From: Streptomyces sp. TLI_235
Lineage (GTDB): Bacteria; Actinomycetota; Actinomycetes; Streptomycetales; Streptomycetaceae
Assembly: GCA_002300355.1 (NCBI GenBank)
Contig: NSGV01000001.1
Span: forward strand, 1,488,001 to 1,552,000
Length of the DNA: 64,000 nt
Direction of reading: 5' to 3'
A model generated the notes under the pieces. It saw only the letters and a list, made by a program, of their open reading frames with translations, was not told the DNA's origin and searched no databases. Positions 25,522 through 34,996 of the stretch are shown here, one piece after another (within the stretch, counting starts at the first letter, position 1; each line of letters opens with the position of its first letter). A program made the translations under genes and the position numbers.

Positions 25522-26607
25522 TCAGAGGTCCAGGACGAGGGTCTCGCCCTCGGCGGCGCGGGAGACACAGGGCAGCAGCGCGCCGCCGGCCCGCTCGTCG
25601 GGGGTGAGCCGGCGGTCGCGGTGCTCGGGCGTGCCGTCGAGCACCCGCACCCGGCAGGTACCGCAGAAGCCCTGCTTGCAGGAGTACGGGAGGTCCGGGC
25701 GCAGCTCGCGGGCGACGTCGAGTGCGGACCGGTCGACGGGGACGGCGAGTTCGGGCCCGTCGGCGCCGAGCCGGACGGTGAACGGGTGCCCGCCGGTGAC
25801 GGGGGCGGCGCCGAACCGCTCGAAGTGCAGGGCGCGGGCGGGCGAGGCGTCCAGGGCCTGCTGGACGGCGGCGAGCATCGGGGCCGGGCCGCAGCAGTAG
25901 ACGGCGGCGCCGCGCGGGGCCCGGGCGAGCAGCTCGGCGGCGTCCGGCGGGCCGTCGCGGTCGTCGGTGCGGATCTCCACCCGGGCCGGGTCGAAGGCGC
26001 GCAACTCGTCGGCGAAGGGCAGTGCGGCGGCGGTGCGGCCCGTGTGCACCAGCCGCCAGTCGAGGCCGAGCGCGTGGGCCTGACGGGCCATCGGCAGCAG
26101 CGGGGTGATGCCGATGCCGCCGGCCAGCAGCAGCACGGCGGGCTCGGCGCAGAACGCGAAGCCGTTGCGCGGCCGGGTGGCGGTCAGCAGGTCGCCGACC
26201 GCAACCTCGTCGTGGAGTTCGACGGATCCGCCGCCGCCGTCGGCGATCCGGCGTACCGCGATCCGGTAGCGGTGCCGGTCGGCCGGGTCCCCGCAGAGCG
26301 AGTAGTGGCGCTGCCGGCCGGAGGGCAGGGTGAGGAGCAGCCGGGCGCCGGGCTGCCAGGCGGGCAGTTGGCCGCCGGACGGCTCGGCGAGGTGGAGGGC
26401 GGCGACGCCGTCGGCGACGGAACGGTGGCCGGTGACGACCAGGCGCAGCGGCGGGACGGGCGCGGGGGCGGGCCTGCGGGGGCTGCGGCGCAACCCGGGG
26501 CTGCCCAGAGCCGGGCTGTAGTGGTCGCCGAAGGCGGTGAGCCAGCGCATGAACCGGTCGTGCCGGGGACGGCCGTAGAGGTCGGGAGGCGGAGTGACAG
26601 GATCCAT
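25522..26607 (-). CDS. FAD/NAD(P)H reductase with C-terminal 2Fe-2S ferredoxin domain
   Basis: A 361-residue electron-transfer protein of the phthalate-dioxygenase-reductase/ferredoxin-NADP reductase superfamily. After a ~50-residue extension come the flavin-binding barrel (RQRHYSLCGDP, the RxYS motif), the nicotinamide domain (LLLAGGIGITPLLPMA; YCCGPAPML) and a plant-type ferredoxin with CKQGFCGTC and a fourth cysteine in LLPCVSRA. Such proteins feed electrons to oxygenases. The likely partner is the ferritin-like diiron protein encoded just upstream. A GTG/ATG choice is not an issue: the ATG at 26607 begins the family's usual N-terminus. Confidence 0.9.
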   Translation of the reverse strand: MDPVTPPPDLYGRPRHDRFMRWLTAFGDHYSPALGSPGLRRSPRRPAPAPVPPLRLVVTGHRSVADGVAALHLAEPSGGQLPAWQPGARLLLTLPSGRQRHYSLCGDPADRHRYRIAVRRIADGGGGSVELHDEVAVGDLLTATRPRNGFAFCAEPAVLLLAGGIGITPLLPMARQAHALGLDWRLVHTGRTAAALPFADELRAFDPARVEIRTDDRDGPPDAAELLARAPRGAAVYCCGPAPMLAAVQQALDASPARALHFERFGAAPVTGGHPFTVRLGADGPELAVPVDRSALDVARELRPDLPYSCKQGFCGTCRVRVLDGTPEHRDRRLTPDERAGGALLPCVSRAAEGETLVLDL

Positions 26608-26650
26608 CGAGAGCGGCTCCGGAACGGGTCGGACGGTGGGGGTGTCTCAC

Positions 26651-26681
26651 AGGGGCGTGGGAGGTGCCCCCACGCGCCCCT
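26651..26681 (-). terminator. Imperfect hairpin between the diiron-protein and reductase genes
   Basis: AGGGGCG-TGGG pairs with CCCA-CGCGCCCCT around an AGGTGCC loop, with a 2-nt bulge. It contains GGGAGGTGCCCCCAC, also found in the repeat at 34964-34996, so it may be a dispersed element that causes partial termination within the operon. Confidence 0.5.
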
Positions 26682-26696
26682 AACCGGTTGACCTTC

Positions 26697-27590
26697 CTAG
26701 CGGGCGGCGGCCGCGCGGGCGGCCGGGGAGGTCGCCAGGTAGCCGAGGGCCTGGCTGGAGGAGCCCTCCTGGGTGGGGTGGTAGCCGGGCCTGAAGTACC
26801 GCGCGGCGGAGCGGGCCATCGCCCTCGGGTCGGGCAGCAGGCCGCGGCGCGCCTGGACCTGCGCGTCCCGCCAGGTCGGCCGGATCCGGCCGCGGAGTTC
26901 CGGGTCGGCGGCGAGCAGGAAGCGCACCCCGCGGACCCACAGGTGGACGAGCAGCGGGCCGGAGACGAGCATGCCGCGCATCCGCCGGAGGTAGCCCGGG
27001 TCGAGGTGGACGAGCAGGTCGTAGGCGACGCTGCGGTGCTCGACCTCCTCGGCGCCGTGCCAGCGCAGCAGGTCGAGCATGGTGGGGTCGGCCTGGGCGC
27101 GGTCCAGGCCGGGCGAGTTGAGTGCCCAGTTGCCGAGGAAGGCGGTGAAGTGCTCGATCGCCGCGACGAACGCGACCCGCTCGATGATGTTCTCCCGGCG
27201 CCGGCGGCCGCTCAGGCCGGGCTTTTCGCCGAGGACGCGGTGGAAGAGCCAGCCGATCTGACGGATGTACGGCCTCGGGTCGAGGCCCTGGCCGAGCAGG
27301 TGGTCGAGCACCTCCTGGTGGGCCTCGGCGTGGATCGCCTCCTGGCCGATGAAGCCGAGGACCTCCTCGCGGAGCTGCTCGTCGGTGATCATCGGCAGTG
27401 CCTCGGAGAAGACCCGGACGAACCAGCGTTCGCCCTCCGGAAGGAGCAGGTGCAGCACGTTGATCGTGTGGGTGGCGAACGGCTCGTCGGGGATCCAGTG
27501 CAGCGGCAGGCTCGACCAGTCGAACTGCACGTCGCGGGGCTCCAGGACGAGGCTGTCGTGGATGCGCGGGGGCGGGGTGGTGCTGGGCAT
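26697..27590 (-). CDS. PF10118-type ferritin-like diiron protein (often labelled metal-dependent hydrolase)
   Basis: A 297-residue all-helical protein. It matches the PF10118 family, whose usual label is metal-dependent hydrolase. What I see is a ferritin-like diiron ligand set: a glutamate in VFSEALP, ExxH in QEAIHAEAH, a glutamate in AAIEHFTAF and ExxH in AEEVEHRS. That pattern is the one of diiron oxygenases and ribonucleotide reductase R2. The next gene is a 2Fe-2S reductase, which supports an oxygenase role. It is the first gene of the operon 27590-22965. Substrate unknown. Confidence 0.82.
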   Translation of the reverse strand: MPSTTPPPRIHDSLVLEPRDVQFDWSSLPLHWIPDEPFATHTINVLHLLLPEGERWFVRVFSEALPMITDEQLREEVLGFIGQEAIHAEAHQEVLDHLLGQGLDPRPYIRQIGWLFHRVLGEKPGLSGRRRRENIIERVAFVAAIEHFTAFLGNWALNSPGLDRAQADPTMLDLLRWHGAEEVEHRSVAYDLLVHLDPGYLRRMRGMLVSGPLLVHLWVRGVRFLLAADPELRGRIRPTWRDAQVQARRGLLPDPRAMARSAARYFRPGYHPTQEGSSSQALGYLATSPAARAAAAR

Positions 27591-27664
27591 GGGGCAGCCT
27601 CCTGGCCTGCGGTGGCGGCTTCGGCTCTGGCAACGTACTCGCGGGTAGCAGACCCGGCAAGGGG

Positions 27665-27688
27665 CTTATCGACATTGAGTCTAATAAG
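27665..27688. promoter_or_regulatory. AT-rich inverted repeat upstream of the diiron-protein operon
   Basis: CTTAT at 27665-27669 and ATAAG at 27684-27688, 14 nt apart, 75 bp before the operon start and 44 bp after the end of the next minus-strand gene. The local AT content suggests a promoter or operator. Confidence 0.35.
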
Positions 27689-27731
27689 TTTCAGCGCCGC
27701 GCACGGCCCGGGTGCGCGAGGTGGCCGCCGC

Positions 27732-28370
27732 TCAGTCCGGCGCCGGTGCGGGTCGGCGGACCGCCGTGCGGATCGTCGTCACGAAGTCCTCGACGGCGAG
27801 CCGGGCCATCAGGACCGCGAGCGCACCGGTGAAGAGGCCGAAGGCGCTCGCGGCGACGACGGTGAACCAGGCGTGGTCGTCGAGCGAGCCGTCGTCGGGG
27901 TCCATCCAGAGCCGGATCCGGTGGCCGTCCGGGTGGTCCCCGGCGATGCGCCGCTCGGACAGCTGCCGGCCGTCGAAGCTCCAGGTGTGCAGGCAGCCGT
28001 AGAGGTTGTCGAACGGCCCGCTGGTCTCCCGGTACACCTGGCACTCGGTCAGGGTCACGGTGACCGCCTGCGGTGTGCGGTACCAGTCCCTGGTCCGCTC
28101 CACCGCGCGGCCGGCCAGCTCGCTGCCGAGGCAGAGCACGGCCAGGAAGAACAGCACCGCGAGGCAGCCGACGAACACGTCGGCCCTGGCCACAAGACCG
28201 CCGAGGAGCGCCAGCGCCAGGCCTGCGAGCAGCAGGGACGTCGACGGCGCGGTCGGGCGCAGCTGCCAGTCGACGCCGAAGGAGTAGGCGAGCACCGCGG
28301 CGGGCGGGGTGGCCGTCGCCAGGCCCGCCGCGATGCACAGCCTGCCGAACAGCGAGGCCCTGCCGGCCAC
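27732..28370 (-). CDS. Four-helix membrane protein, hypothetical
   Basis: A 212-residue protein with four hydrophobic helices (about residues 7-30, 42-60, 65-83 and 165-187) around an extracytoplasmic or cytoplasmic loop. The loop contains two cysteines (TECQVYRE, LYGCLHTWSFDG) and a pattern resembling DUF3592-type membrane proteins (RIRLWMDPDDG). I cannot assign a function. The GTG at 28370 is chosen because GGAGGGGG lies 5 nt upstream; another GTG nine codons earlier has no such site. It lies 65 bp downstream of the IclR-type regulator on the same strand and may share its transcript. Confidence 0.65.
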   Translation of the reverse strand: MAGRASLFGRLCIAAGLATATPPAAVLAYSFGVDWQLRPTAPSTSLLLAGLALALLGGLVARADVFVGCLAVLFFLAVLCLGSELAGRAVERTRDWYRTPQAVTVTLTECQVYRETSGPFDNLYGCLHTWSFDGRQLSERRIAGDHPDGHRIRLWMDPDDGSLDDHAWFTVVAASAFGLFTGALAVLMARLAVEDFVTTIRTAVRRPAPAPD

Positions 28371-28435
28371 GGCACCCCCTCCGACGACGCCGGTCACGCC
28401 GGCATCCTGCCCGGGCGCGGGCGGGGCCACTCGCC

Positions 28436-29212
28436 CTAGACCGCCATCGCCAGCATCAGCGGGGCCGCGCGCAGTGAGAGGAGTTCGGCGGCGGCGCGCA
28501 GGCGGTGGGTCTCGGCGGCGGGCAGCGAGGTGGCCAGGCAGCCTACGGTGGCGCCGGCGGTGACGGGGACGGCGGCGCACACCGTGCCCAGCGCGTACTC
28601 CTGGAGGTCGAGCACGGGGACGGTGGCGGGCTGCCGCTCCAGCCGGTGCAGGAGTTGCTCGGGGTCGGTGATGGTGCGGGAGGTGAGCCGGGCGACGGGG
28701 TGGCGGGCGAGGTGGTCGCGGCGGCCGTCGTAGTCGAGCTGGCTGAGCAGGCACTTGCCCATGGCGCTGGCGTGCGCGGTCGCCCGGAAGTCCACCCACT
28801 CCTGGACGGCCGGTGTCCGGTCGGTGGCGGAGACCGCCTCCACGCTGAGTTCGCCGTCGTGGTAGCGGGTGAAGTAGACGGCGGCGCCGAGTTCTTCGCG
28901 CAGGTCGGCGAGCCGGCGGTGCAACCGGGCCCGGACGAGCTGTTCGCGGTTCTGCTGGCCGAGCACCGTGAGGGCGCCGCCGAGCAGCCAGACGCCGTCG
29001 TCGAAGAGCAGGTAGCCCTCGCACTCCAGCGCTTCGGCCAACTCCCGTACGGCGGCGGCCTGCAGGCCGAGTTCGCGGGCGAGCCGGGCGGTGTCGACGC
29101 CGTGCGGGTGCCGGTCGACGGCCTCCAGCAGGCGCAGCGCGCGGTGCAGCGGCCCGTACGGGTTCGGGTTGTGGGCGGGGCCGGTCCGGCGGCCCCGGCT
29201 CGGTGCCGGCAT
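28436..29212 (-). CDS. IclR-family transcriptional regulator
   Basis: A 258-residue regulator with an N-terminal winged helix-turn-helix (residues 20-75: LHRALRLLEAVDRHPHGVDTARLARELGLQ) and a C-terminal effector domain (VQEWVDFRATAHASAMGKCLLSQL; VAVPVTAG-like CAAVPVTAGATVGCLATSLP). It is distinct from the AllR-like protein at 45595 and much less similar to known regulators of ureide genes. It follows katA on the same strand beyond a terminator, so a link to catalase is possible but not shown. GGAAGGGG precedes the ATG. Confidence 0.8.
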   Translation of the reverse strand: MPAPSRGRRTGPAHNPNPYGPLHRALRLLEAVDRHPHGVDTARLARELGLQAAAVRELAEALECEGYLLFDDGVWLLGGALTVLGQQNREQLVRARLHRRLADLREELGAAVYFTRYHDGELSVEAVSATDRTPAVQEWVDFRATAHASAMGKCLLSQLDYDGRRDHLARHPVARLTSRTITDPEQLLHRLERQPATVPVLDLQEYALGTVCAAVPVTAGATVGCLATSLPAAETHRLRAAAELLSLRAAPLMLAMAV

Positions 29213-29360
29213 GGGTGTCCCCTTCCGCTCGGGCGAGCGCGCGGCGCGGCCGCGCCCCTCCAGCGTAGCCGTGGCGGCACCGGGTTGGGCGGTCGTACGC
29301 CCGGATACGGCAGGGGCGGTGAGTGTCCGTCAGGTGCCGGGCCGGCGGCGGGACGGCGAG

Positions 29361-29395
29361 GGGCCCCTCCCCCACTGCCCAGGGGGGAGAGGCCC
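29361..29395 (-). terminator. Hairpin terminator downstream of katA
   Basis: A 13-bp stem with one mismatch (29361-29373 with the run ending at 29395) and an ~8-nt loop begins 14 bp past the katA stop, followed on the minus strand by the 5' region of the IclR gene. Confidence 0.7.
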
Positions 29396-29409
29396 GGTCG
29401 GGGTGCCGG

Positions 29410-30870
29410 TCAGGCGTCGTCGCCGGCGCGGAGCTTCTTCACCGCGGCCTCCAGGCGGCTGCCGTACTCCTCGTCGGCCGCGTGGAAGTGGGCGAGGTTC
29501 TTCTCCACGATGTCCTCGCGGCTGACCTGGGCGAGGAAGCCGGCCAGGTTGGCGATCAGGCGGGCCTTCTCGCCGTCCGACATCAGCCGGTAGAGCTCGC
29601 CGGCCTGGAAGAAGTCGTCGTCCTTGGTGTGCGCCGGGGTGGTGTAGGTGCCGGTGTGGCCCTCGACCCGGACGGGGGCGGCCAGGGCGCTGTCGGTCTG
29701 CGCAGGGCCGTCGAAGGAGTTCGGCTCGTAGTTCTTGGCGCGGCCGGAGGTGTTGAGGGCGCTGTACCCGTCCCGGCCGTAGTTGTTCGCCTCGGTGGCG
29801 CGCGGGGCGTTCACCGGCAGCTGGGTGTGGTTGACTCCGAGGCGGTAGCGCTGGGCGTCGGCGTAGGCGAACAGGCGGCCCTGGAGCATCTTGTCCGGGG
29901 AGGGGCCGATGCCGGGGACGAAGTTGTTCGGCGAGAACGCGGCCTGCTCGACCTCGGCGAAGACGTTCTCCGGGTTCTTGTTGAGCACCAGGCGGCCGAC
30001 CTTGACCAGCGGGTAGTCGGCGTGCGGCCAGACCTTGGTGAGGTCGAAGGGGTTGAAGCGGTAGGTGGCCGCCTCGGCGACGGGCATCAGCTGGACGTAG
30101 AGCGTCCAGGACGGGAACACGCCGCGCTCGATGGCCTGGTGGAGGTCGCGCTGGTGGCTGTCCGCGTCGCCGCCGACCACCTCGGCGGCCTGCGCGCCGT
30201 CCAGCGAGCGGATGCCCTGGTTGGTCTTGAAGTGGTACTTCACCCAGTAGGCGTCGCCCTGCTCGTTGACCCACTGGTAGGTGTGCGAGCCGTAGCCGTT
30301 CATGTGCCGGTAGGAGGCCGGGATGCCGCGGTCGCCGAACAGCCAGGTGATCTGGTGGGTGGCCTCGGGGGCGTGCGCCCAGAAGTCCCAGACGTTGTCG
30401 GCCTCGGTGATGCCGGTGTGCGGGTCGCGCTTCTGCGAGTGGATGAAGTCGGGGAACTTGATCGGGTCCTTGATGAAGAACACCGGGGTGTTGTTGCCGA
30501 CCAGGTCGTAGTTGCCCTGCTCGGTGTAGAACTTCAGCGCGAAGCCGCGCGGGTCACGCACCGCGTCGGAGGCGCCCAGGTTGCCGGCCACCGTGGAGAA
30601 GCGCAGGAAGACCTCGGTGCGCCGGCCGACCGCGGAGAGGAAGTCCGCCTTGGTGTACTGCGACACCTCGTCGGTGACCTCGAAGTAGCCGTAGGCGCCG
30701 GAGCCGCGGGCGTGCACCACGCGCTCCGGGATGCGCTCGCGGTTGAAGCGGGCGAGCTTCTCCAGCAGCTGCTGGTCCTGGATCAGCAGCGGGCCGTACT
30801 CGCCGGCCGAGGCGGAGTTCTGGTTGTCGGCGACGGGCGCGCCGGACTCGGTGGTCAGGATCTTCGGCAT
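29410..30870 (-). CDS. katA: Monofunctional haem catalase
   Basis: A 486-residue small-subunit (clade 3-like) catalase that converts hydrogen peroxide to water and oxygen. The distal histidine is His53 in [16 protein letters not shown], the asparagine is in [12 protein letters not shown], and the haem-ligating tyrosine lies in [14 protein letters not shown]. All core regions are present. It follows allantoicase by 45 bp with no hairpin between, so it is probably the third gene of allB-alc-katA. That makes sense because uricase in the same pathway releases peroxide. The IclR gene downstream could also regulate it from elsewhere. Confidence 0.95.
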   Translation of the reverse strand: MPKILTTESGAPVADNQNSASAGEYGPLLIQDQQLLEKLARFNRERIPERVVHARGSGAYGYFEVTDEVSQYTKADFLSAVGRRTEVFLRFSTVAGNLGASDAVRDPRGFALKFYTEQGNYDLVGNNTPVFFIKDPIKFPDFIHSQKRDPHTGITEADNVWDFWAHAPEATHQITWLFGDRGIPASYRHMNGYGSHTYQWVNEQGDAYWVKYHFKTNQGIRSLDGAQAAEVVGGDADSHQRDLHQAIERGVFPSWTLYVQLMPVAEAATYRFNPFDLTKVWPHADYPLVKVGRLVLNKNPENVFAEVEQAAFSPNNFVPGIGPSPDKMLQGRLFAYADAQRYRLGVNHTQLPVNAPRATEANNYGRDGYSALNTSGRAKNYEPNSFDGPAQTDSALAAPVRVEGHTGTYTTPAHTKDDDFFQAGELYRLMSDGEKARLIANLAGFLAQVSREDIVEKNLAHFHAADEEYGSRLEAAVKKLRAGDDA

Positions 30871-30915
30871 GAGGGTCCTTCAGTAGCAGCGGTGCGGTGC
30901 GGGTGAGGTCTGGGG

Positions 30916-32181
30916 TCAGACGCCGAGGAGGCGCCAGACGGCGGCACGGCGGCGCGAGGTGTGCTCGCCGTCGGGGCCGTCGGAGGGCCTGAGGGCGGCC
31001 ACCGCGGCGGCGGCCGCGTCGGCGTCCCGGAGCGGCCGGGCGGCGGTCAGCCCGGCGGCCTCCTCGGTGGTCAGGCCGGCCGCGGTGAGCGCGGCCCCGG
31101 CCTCGGCGGCGGGCAGCGCGTCGAACCAGCGCAGTGCGAGGGCGGCGCGGCCGGCCTCGGTGAGGCGCCCGGTGAGCCGGAGCCGGGCGAGGCCGCCGTC
31201 CGGGTAGACGTTGATCGTCACGTGGGTGACGGGGCGTCCGGTGTCGAGCCGGAAGCGGTGCCGGGTGTCGGGCTGCAGCCGGGTGCGGGCCAGCAGCGGG
31301 AACCAGCCCGCGGTGTCGGTGGCGGGGTCGCCGCCGGCGGAGGCGTCGTAGCCCGCCAGGTCGGCCCAGCCGGGGGCGTTGGCGACGAAGTGGGTGGTGT
31401 CCACCTCGGCGGCCAGGACCTCGCCGCCCCCGGCCAGGGCGATCCGGACCCAGTCGTTGGCCTTGTCGCGCCGACGCCGGGTCTCCCAGCCCTCGCCCAT
31501 GACGGTGGCGCGGCCGGGAGCGTTCAGGTTGTGCGGGGAGGAGAAGTAGCGGTCCGAGGCGGCCTCGGCGACGCCGCCGGTCTCCTGCGCGGCGAGGTCG
31601 AAGGTGAGGCCGTCGAGCTCGCGCGGGTCGGGCAGCACCTCGCCGTGGACGCGCAGCCGGGCGACGCCGCCGTCCGGCCAGATGTTCAGGCGGACGTGCG
31701 TCCAGCGGGTGGCGTTGTCGACGGCGAACTCGTGGGCGGTGTCGCCCTGCAGCGGCGTGCGGGGCACCAGGTCGGTCCACTCGGCGGCCTCGACCTCGGC
31801 GGGCGAGGGGTGGCCGGGTACGGACGCGGCCTGGACGGAGGCGCTCTCCGGGTAGTTGCCGGTGAAGTGCGCGGTGTCCACGACCACGCCGCGGACCAGG
31901 CCGGCCGCGCCGAGCCGGACGATCGCCCAGTCGTGGTCCTCGTCGGTGGGGTGCGGCTGGTCGGCGGAGGCGCCGCGGCGGCGGCGGGACTCCCAGCCGT
32001 CCATGATCTGGCCCTTGTGGCCGAAGGTGTGCGGGCGGAACTCGGCGGGCCTGGCGACCAGCAGGTTCTCGGCGTCGGCGAAGGTGTCCTCGTTGGTGGC
32101 GACCACGCCCGCGCCCAGCCGGCGGGAGGCCAGGTCGACCAGCTCGGTGAAGGGCGCGGCCGCGGTCTTCTCGGTGCTCAA
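30916..32181 (-). CDS. alc: Allantoicase
   Basis: A 421-residue allantoicase, which hydrolyses allantoate to ureidoglycolate and urea. It is built from two repeats of a jelly-roll domain: the first has FGHKGQIMDGWESRRRR, the second VMGEGWETRRRRDKANDW. Each is followed by an HF-N-P motif (VDTAHFTGNYPES and VDTTHFVANAPGW) and a VRLNIWPDGGVARLR or VTINVYPDGGLARLR strand. The ~70 residues after the second domain are helical and extra. No ATG or GTG fits the N-terminus; a TTG at 32181 with AGGAG 8 nt upstream is the best start. It lies 11 bp after allB. Confidence 0.92.
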   Translation of the reverse strand: MSTEKTAAAPFTELVDLASRRLGAGVVATNEDTFADAENLLVARPAEFRPHTFGHKGQIMDGWESRRRRGASADQPHPTDEDHDWAIVRLGAAGLVRGVVVDTAHFTGNYPESASVQAASVPGHPSPAEVEAAEWTDLVPRTPLQGDTAHEFAVDNATRWTHVRLNIWPDGGVARLRVHGEVLPDPRELDGLTFDLAAQETGGVAEAASDRYFSSPHNLNAPGRATVMGEGWETRRRRDKANDWVRIALAGGGEVLAAEVDTTHFVANAPGWADLAGYDASAGGDPATDTAGWFPLLARTRLQPDTRHRFRLDTGRPVTHVTINVYPDGGLARLRLTGRLTEAGRAALALRWFDALPAAEAGAALTAAGLTTEEAAGLTAARPLRDADAAAAAVAALRPSDGPDGEHTSRRRAAVWRLLGV

Positions 32182-32192
32182 CTCGACTCTCC

Positions 32193-33560
32193 TCAAGGAC
32201 GGGTGATCTGACGGCCGAACGGCTCGCCGGCGGTGTCGACCACCCGGCCGCGGAGCCAGGTGGTGCGTACCGCGCCGGTGAGCGTGCGGCCGGCGTACGG
32301 GGTGACGGGGTTGCGGTGGTGCAGTTCCTCGGCGTGCACCGCGAAGTCGGCGTCCGGGTCGAAGGCGACCAGGTCGGCGTCGTGGCCGGGGGCGATGGCA
32401 CCCTTGGTGCCGGTGAGGCCGACCAGTGCGGCCGGGCCGGCGGCCATCCAGCGGACGACGTCGGCGAGGGTGTGGCCGCGGCGCCGGGCCTCGGTCCAGA
32501 TCGCGGGCAGGCCGAGCTGCAGGGAGGCGATGCCGCCCCAGGCCGCGGCGAAGTCGCCGCTGCCGCCGTACCACTGAAGGAGCTTCAGGTCCGGGGTCGA
32601 CGGCGAGTGGTCGGAGACCACGGCGGCGAACTCGCCGGCCGCGAGCGCCGCCCACAGGGCGTCCCGGTTGGACTCGGAGCGGATCGGCGGGCAGCACTTG
32701 AAGGCGGTGTCGCCGTCCGGCACCTCCTCCGCGGTGAGGGTGAGGTAGTGCGGGCAGGTCTCGGCGGTCACCTGCACGCCGTCCTCCCGGGCCTGGCGCA
32801 GCAGCGGCAGCACGGCGGCCGAGGAGACGTGCAGGATGTGCACCCGGGTGCCGGTGCGGCGGGCGGTGTCGAGCAGCCGGGCCACCGCGGCGGCCTCGGC
32901 GTCGTCCGGCCGGGAGGCCAGGAAGTCGCGGTAGTGCACGCCGGACTGCTGCGGGGCGGCGTCCAGGACGGCCGGGTCCTCGGCGTGGATGATGGCGAGC
33001 GCGCCGAGCCGGGCCTGCTCGGCGAGCGCCGACTCCAGCTCCTCCGGGGTGCCCAGGTGCGGGAACTCGTCCACGCCGGACGGGGCGAGGAAGCTCTTGA
33101 AGCCGAAGACGCCGGCCTCGTGCAGCGCCGCCAGGTCGCCGGTGTTGCCGGGCACCGCGCCGCCCCAGAAGCCGAGGTCGACCCAGGCCTGGCCCTCGGC
33201 GGTCTTCCGCTTGGCCTCCAGCCCGGCGAGCGTGGTGGTCGGCGGGACGGAGTTCAGCGGCATGTCGACGATCGTGGTGACGCCGCCGGCCGCGGCCGCC
33301 CGGGTGGCGGTGGCGAAGCCCTCCCACTCGGTGCGGCCGGGCTCGTTGACGTGCACGTGGGTGTCGACCAGGCCGGGCAGCAGGGCGGTCTCGCCGAGGT
33401 CGGTGAGCAGGCGGTCCCCCGCGAGCAGCGAGCCGTGCGCGGCGATCTGGGCGATCCGCCCGTCCTGGACGAGGACGTCGGCCGGGCGCTCGCCGTCCGG
33501 CAGGACGACCCGGCGGGAGCGGATCACCGCCGGGGCGGCCGGCCTGTCGCTGAGGGGCAT
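32193..33560 (-). CDS. allB: Allantoinase
   Basis: A 455-residue cyclic amidohydrolase that opens the hydantoin ring of allantoin to allantoate. Metal ligands are visible: HVH in [13 protein letters not shown], the lysine that is carboxylated in [11 protein letters not shown], histidines in AIIHAEDP and VHILHVSS, and the aspartate in VVSDHSPST. The SVPPTTT segment matches allantoinases rather than dihydropyrimidinases. It begins the operon allB-alc-katA. GGAGG lies 5 nt before the ATG. A promoter and an AllR-type operator lie 96-125 bp upstream. Confidence 0.95.
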   Translation of the reverse strand: MPLSDRPAAPAVIRSRRVVLPDGERPADVLVQDGRIAQIAAHGSLLAGDRLLTDLGETALLPGLVDTHVHVNEPGRTEWEGFATATRAAAAGGVTTIVDMPLNSVPPTTTLAGLEAKRKTAEGQAWVDLGFWGGAVPGNTGDLAALHEAGVFGFKSFLAPSGVDEFPHLGTPEELESALAEQARLGALAIIHAEDPAVLDAAPQQSGVHYRDFLASRPDDAEAAAVARLLDTARRTGTRVHILHVSSAAVLPLLRQAREDGVQVTAETCPHYLTLTAEEVPDGDTAFKCCPPIRSESNRDALWAALAAGEFAAVVSDHSPSTPDLKLLQWYGGSGDFAAAWGGIASLQLGLPAIWTEARRRGHTLADVVRWMAAGPAALVGLTGTKGAIAPGHDADLVAFDPDADFAVHAEELHHRNPVTPYAGRTLTGAVRTTWLRGRVVDTAGEPFGRQITRP

Positions 33561-33655
33561 CGGGACCTCCGAAACGAGGGTACGAGTGGGGAGTGCCGAA
33601 GGCGCGCACGGGAGTTGGGGCGGCGGTTCGGGCCCGGACGGCTGCGAGTGCTCGG

Positions 33656-33685
33656 AGCCTAGGCCCGCCTTCAACAAAACGTCAA
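33656..33685 (-). promoter_or_regulatory. Promoter of the allB-alc-katA operon
   Basis: On the minus strand TTGACG (33685-33680), an 18-nt spacer and TAGGCT (33661-33656). The AllR-type repeat covers the -35 box, so a bound repressor would exclude polymerase. Predicted start near 33649, about 90 nt before the ATG. Confidence 0.65.
33671..33685. promoter_or_regulatory. AllR-type operator A (allB)
   Basis: TCAAC-AAAAC-GTCAA, a 15-bp repeat with one half-site mismatch to the consensus TCAAC-N5-GTTGA seen at three other promoters in this window. It overlaps the -35 box of the allB promoter. Confidence 0.6.
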
Positions 33686-33712
33686 TGTAGGAACCTATGA
33701 GGGAACAGGGTC

Positions 33713-34855
33713 TTAACGCCCCAGCAATTGGGCGGCCAGCCGCTCCCCCGCGGTCTCGGCCAGCTCGCCGGCCCTGGTCATGCTCTCGCCGGGCCGTTCG
33801 GCCAGATCGGTGAGGGCCACGGCCGCGGCGAAGCCCGCCGCCCGCCACTCGGGTTCGGACAGTTCCAGCCGTCCGGCCACGGCAGCCACCCGAACCCCCG
33901 CCCGGGTGGCTGCCGCGGCGACGCCGGCGGGGGCCTTGCCGTGGAGCGTCTGCGCGTCCAGGCATCCCTCACCGGTGACGACGAGGCGCGCCCCACGCAC
34001 AGCCTCGTCGAAGCCCAGGAGATCGAGGAGGAGCTCGATCCCGGGCCGCATGGTGGCGCCGAGCAGGGCCAGGGCGGCGAAGCCGACCCCTCCTGCCGCC
34101 CCGGCGCCGGGGGCGTCGCGGACGTCCCGCCCGGTGACGGTGCGGACGGCGTCCGCCCACCGGGTCAGTCCTTCCTCCAGGACCACCAGGTCGTCGCCGT
34201 CCGCGCCCTTCTGCGGGCCGTACACGGCCGTGGCGCCGCGCGGCCCGAGCAGCGGGTTGTCGACGTCGCAGGCGACCACCACGTCCACCCCGGCGAGCAG
34301 GTCCGCGAGCGGGCCGAGGTCGATCCGGGCGAGGCGGCGCAGGGCCGCGCCGCCGGGCGGCAGCTCGGTGTCGTCCGCGTCGTACAGGCCGACGCCGAGC
34401 GCCTGGACCATGCCGGCGCCGCCGTCGGTGCAGGCGCTGCCGCCGAGGCCGAGCACGATCCGCGAGACGCCGAGCGAGACCGCCCGGGAGATCAGCTGGC
34501 CCACCCCGTAGGAGCCGGCCGCGAGCGGCGCGGTCCGCCCGCCGGGGAGCCGGGCCAGGCCGGAGGCCTGCGCCAGCTCGACCACGGCGGTGTCGCCGCG
34601 GACGGCGATCGCCGCGTCCACCGGCAGGCCGGTCGGCCCGGCCACCTTGACGGCGACCCGCTCGAAGCCGGCCGCCAGCGCGGCGGCCAGGGTGCCCTCG
34701 CCGCCGTCGGCGACGGGGAGCTCGCGCACCTCGGTGCCGGGGGCGGCGCGGCGGACACCGGCGGCGATCCGCGCGGCGACCTCGGCGCCCTCCAGGGAGC
34801 CCTTGAACTTGTCGGGCGCGACGACCACATGACCCTGAGCGGGGGTGGCGGGCAT
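33713..34855 (-). CDS. Glycerate kinase (GarK/GlxK family)
   Basis: A 380-residue glycerate kinase that phosphorylates glycerate, ending the glyoxylate-to-glycerate route. Family marks are [20 protein letters not shown] at the N-terminus, [57 protein letters not shown] and [18 protein letters not shown]. Whether it makes 2- or 3-phosphoglycerate cannot be told. The ATG at 34855 starts the domain; the frame upstream is open by chance. It is downstream of hyi and glxR on the same strand but separated from glxR by 370 bp, so it may have its own promoter. Confidence 0.92.
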   Translation of the reverse strand: MPATPAQGHVVVAPDKFKGSLEGAEVAARIAAGVRRAAPGTEVRELPVADGGEGTLAAALAAGFERVAVKVAGPTGLPVDAAIAVRGDTAVVELAQASGLARLPGGRTAPLAAGSYGVGQLISRAVSLGVSRIVLGLGGSACTDGGAGMVQALGVGLYDADDTELPPGGAALRRLARIDLGPLADLLAGVDVVVACDVDNPLLGPRGATAVYGPQKGADGDDLVVLEEGLTRWADAVRTVTGRDVRDAPGAGAAGGVGFAALALLGATMRPGIELLLDLLGFDEAVRGARLVVTGEGCLDAQTLHGKAPAGVAAAATRAGVRVAAVAGRLELSEPEWRAAGFAAAVALTDLAERPGESMTRAGELAETAGERLAAQLLGR

Positions 34856-34963
34856 GGTGGTGGCCTTTCTTCGGAAACGTCTACGTACTGGCACTACCCA
34901 GGAGCGCGGGGCACTGCGCGGTGTTGCTCGCGCGAGTGCCGGTGGTGGGCCCCCTTCTCGCCG

Positions 34964-34996
34964 CCTCCCCCGACCTTCGGCCGGGAGGTGCCCCCA
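34964..34996. repeat. REP-like GC-rich dispersed element
   Basis: A 33-bp imperfect inverted repeat with CCTCCCCCGACC on one side and GGGAGGTGCCCCCA on the other, around TTCGGCC. It resembles the element inside the aceB start region (45356-45384) and shares GGGAGGTGCCCCCAC with 26659-26673. It occupies the 370-bp glxR-glycerate kinase gap, in which I see no gene. Confidence 0.55.

Noticed and set aside
28436..29212. The IclR gene next to catalase as the regulator of the ureide genes
   Set aside because: The IclR protein at 45595-46386 fits the AllR context (divergent from aceB, with an operator between) much better.
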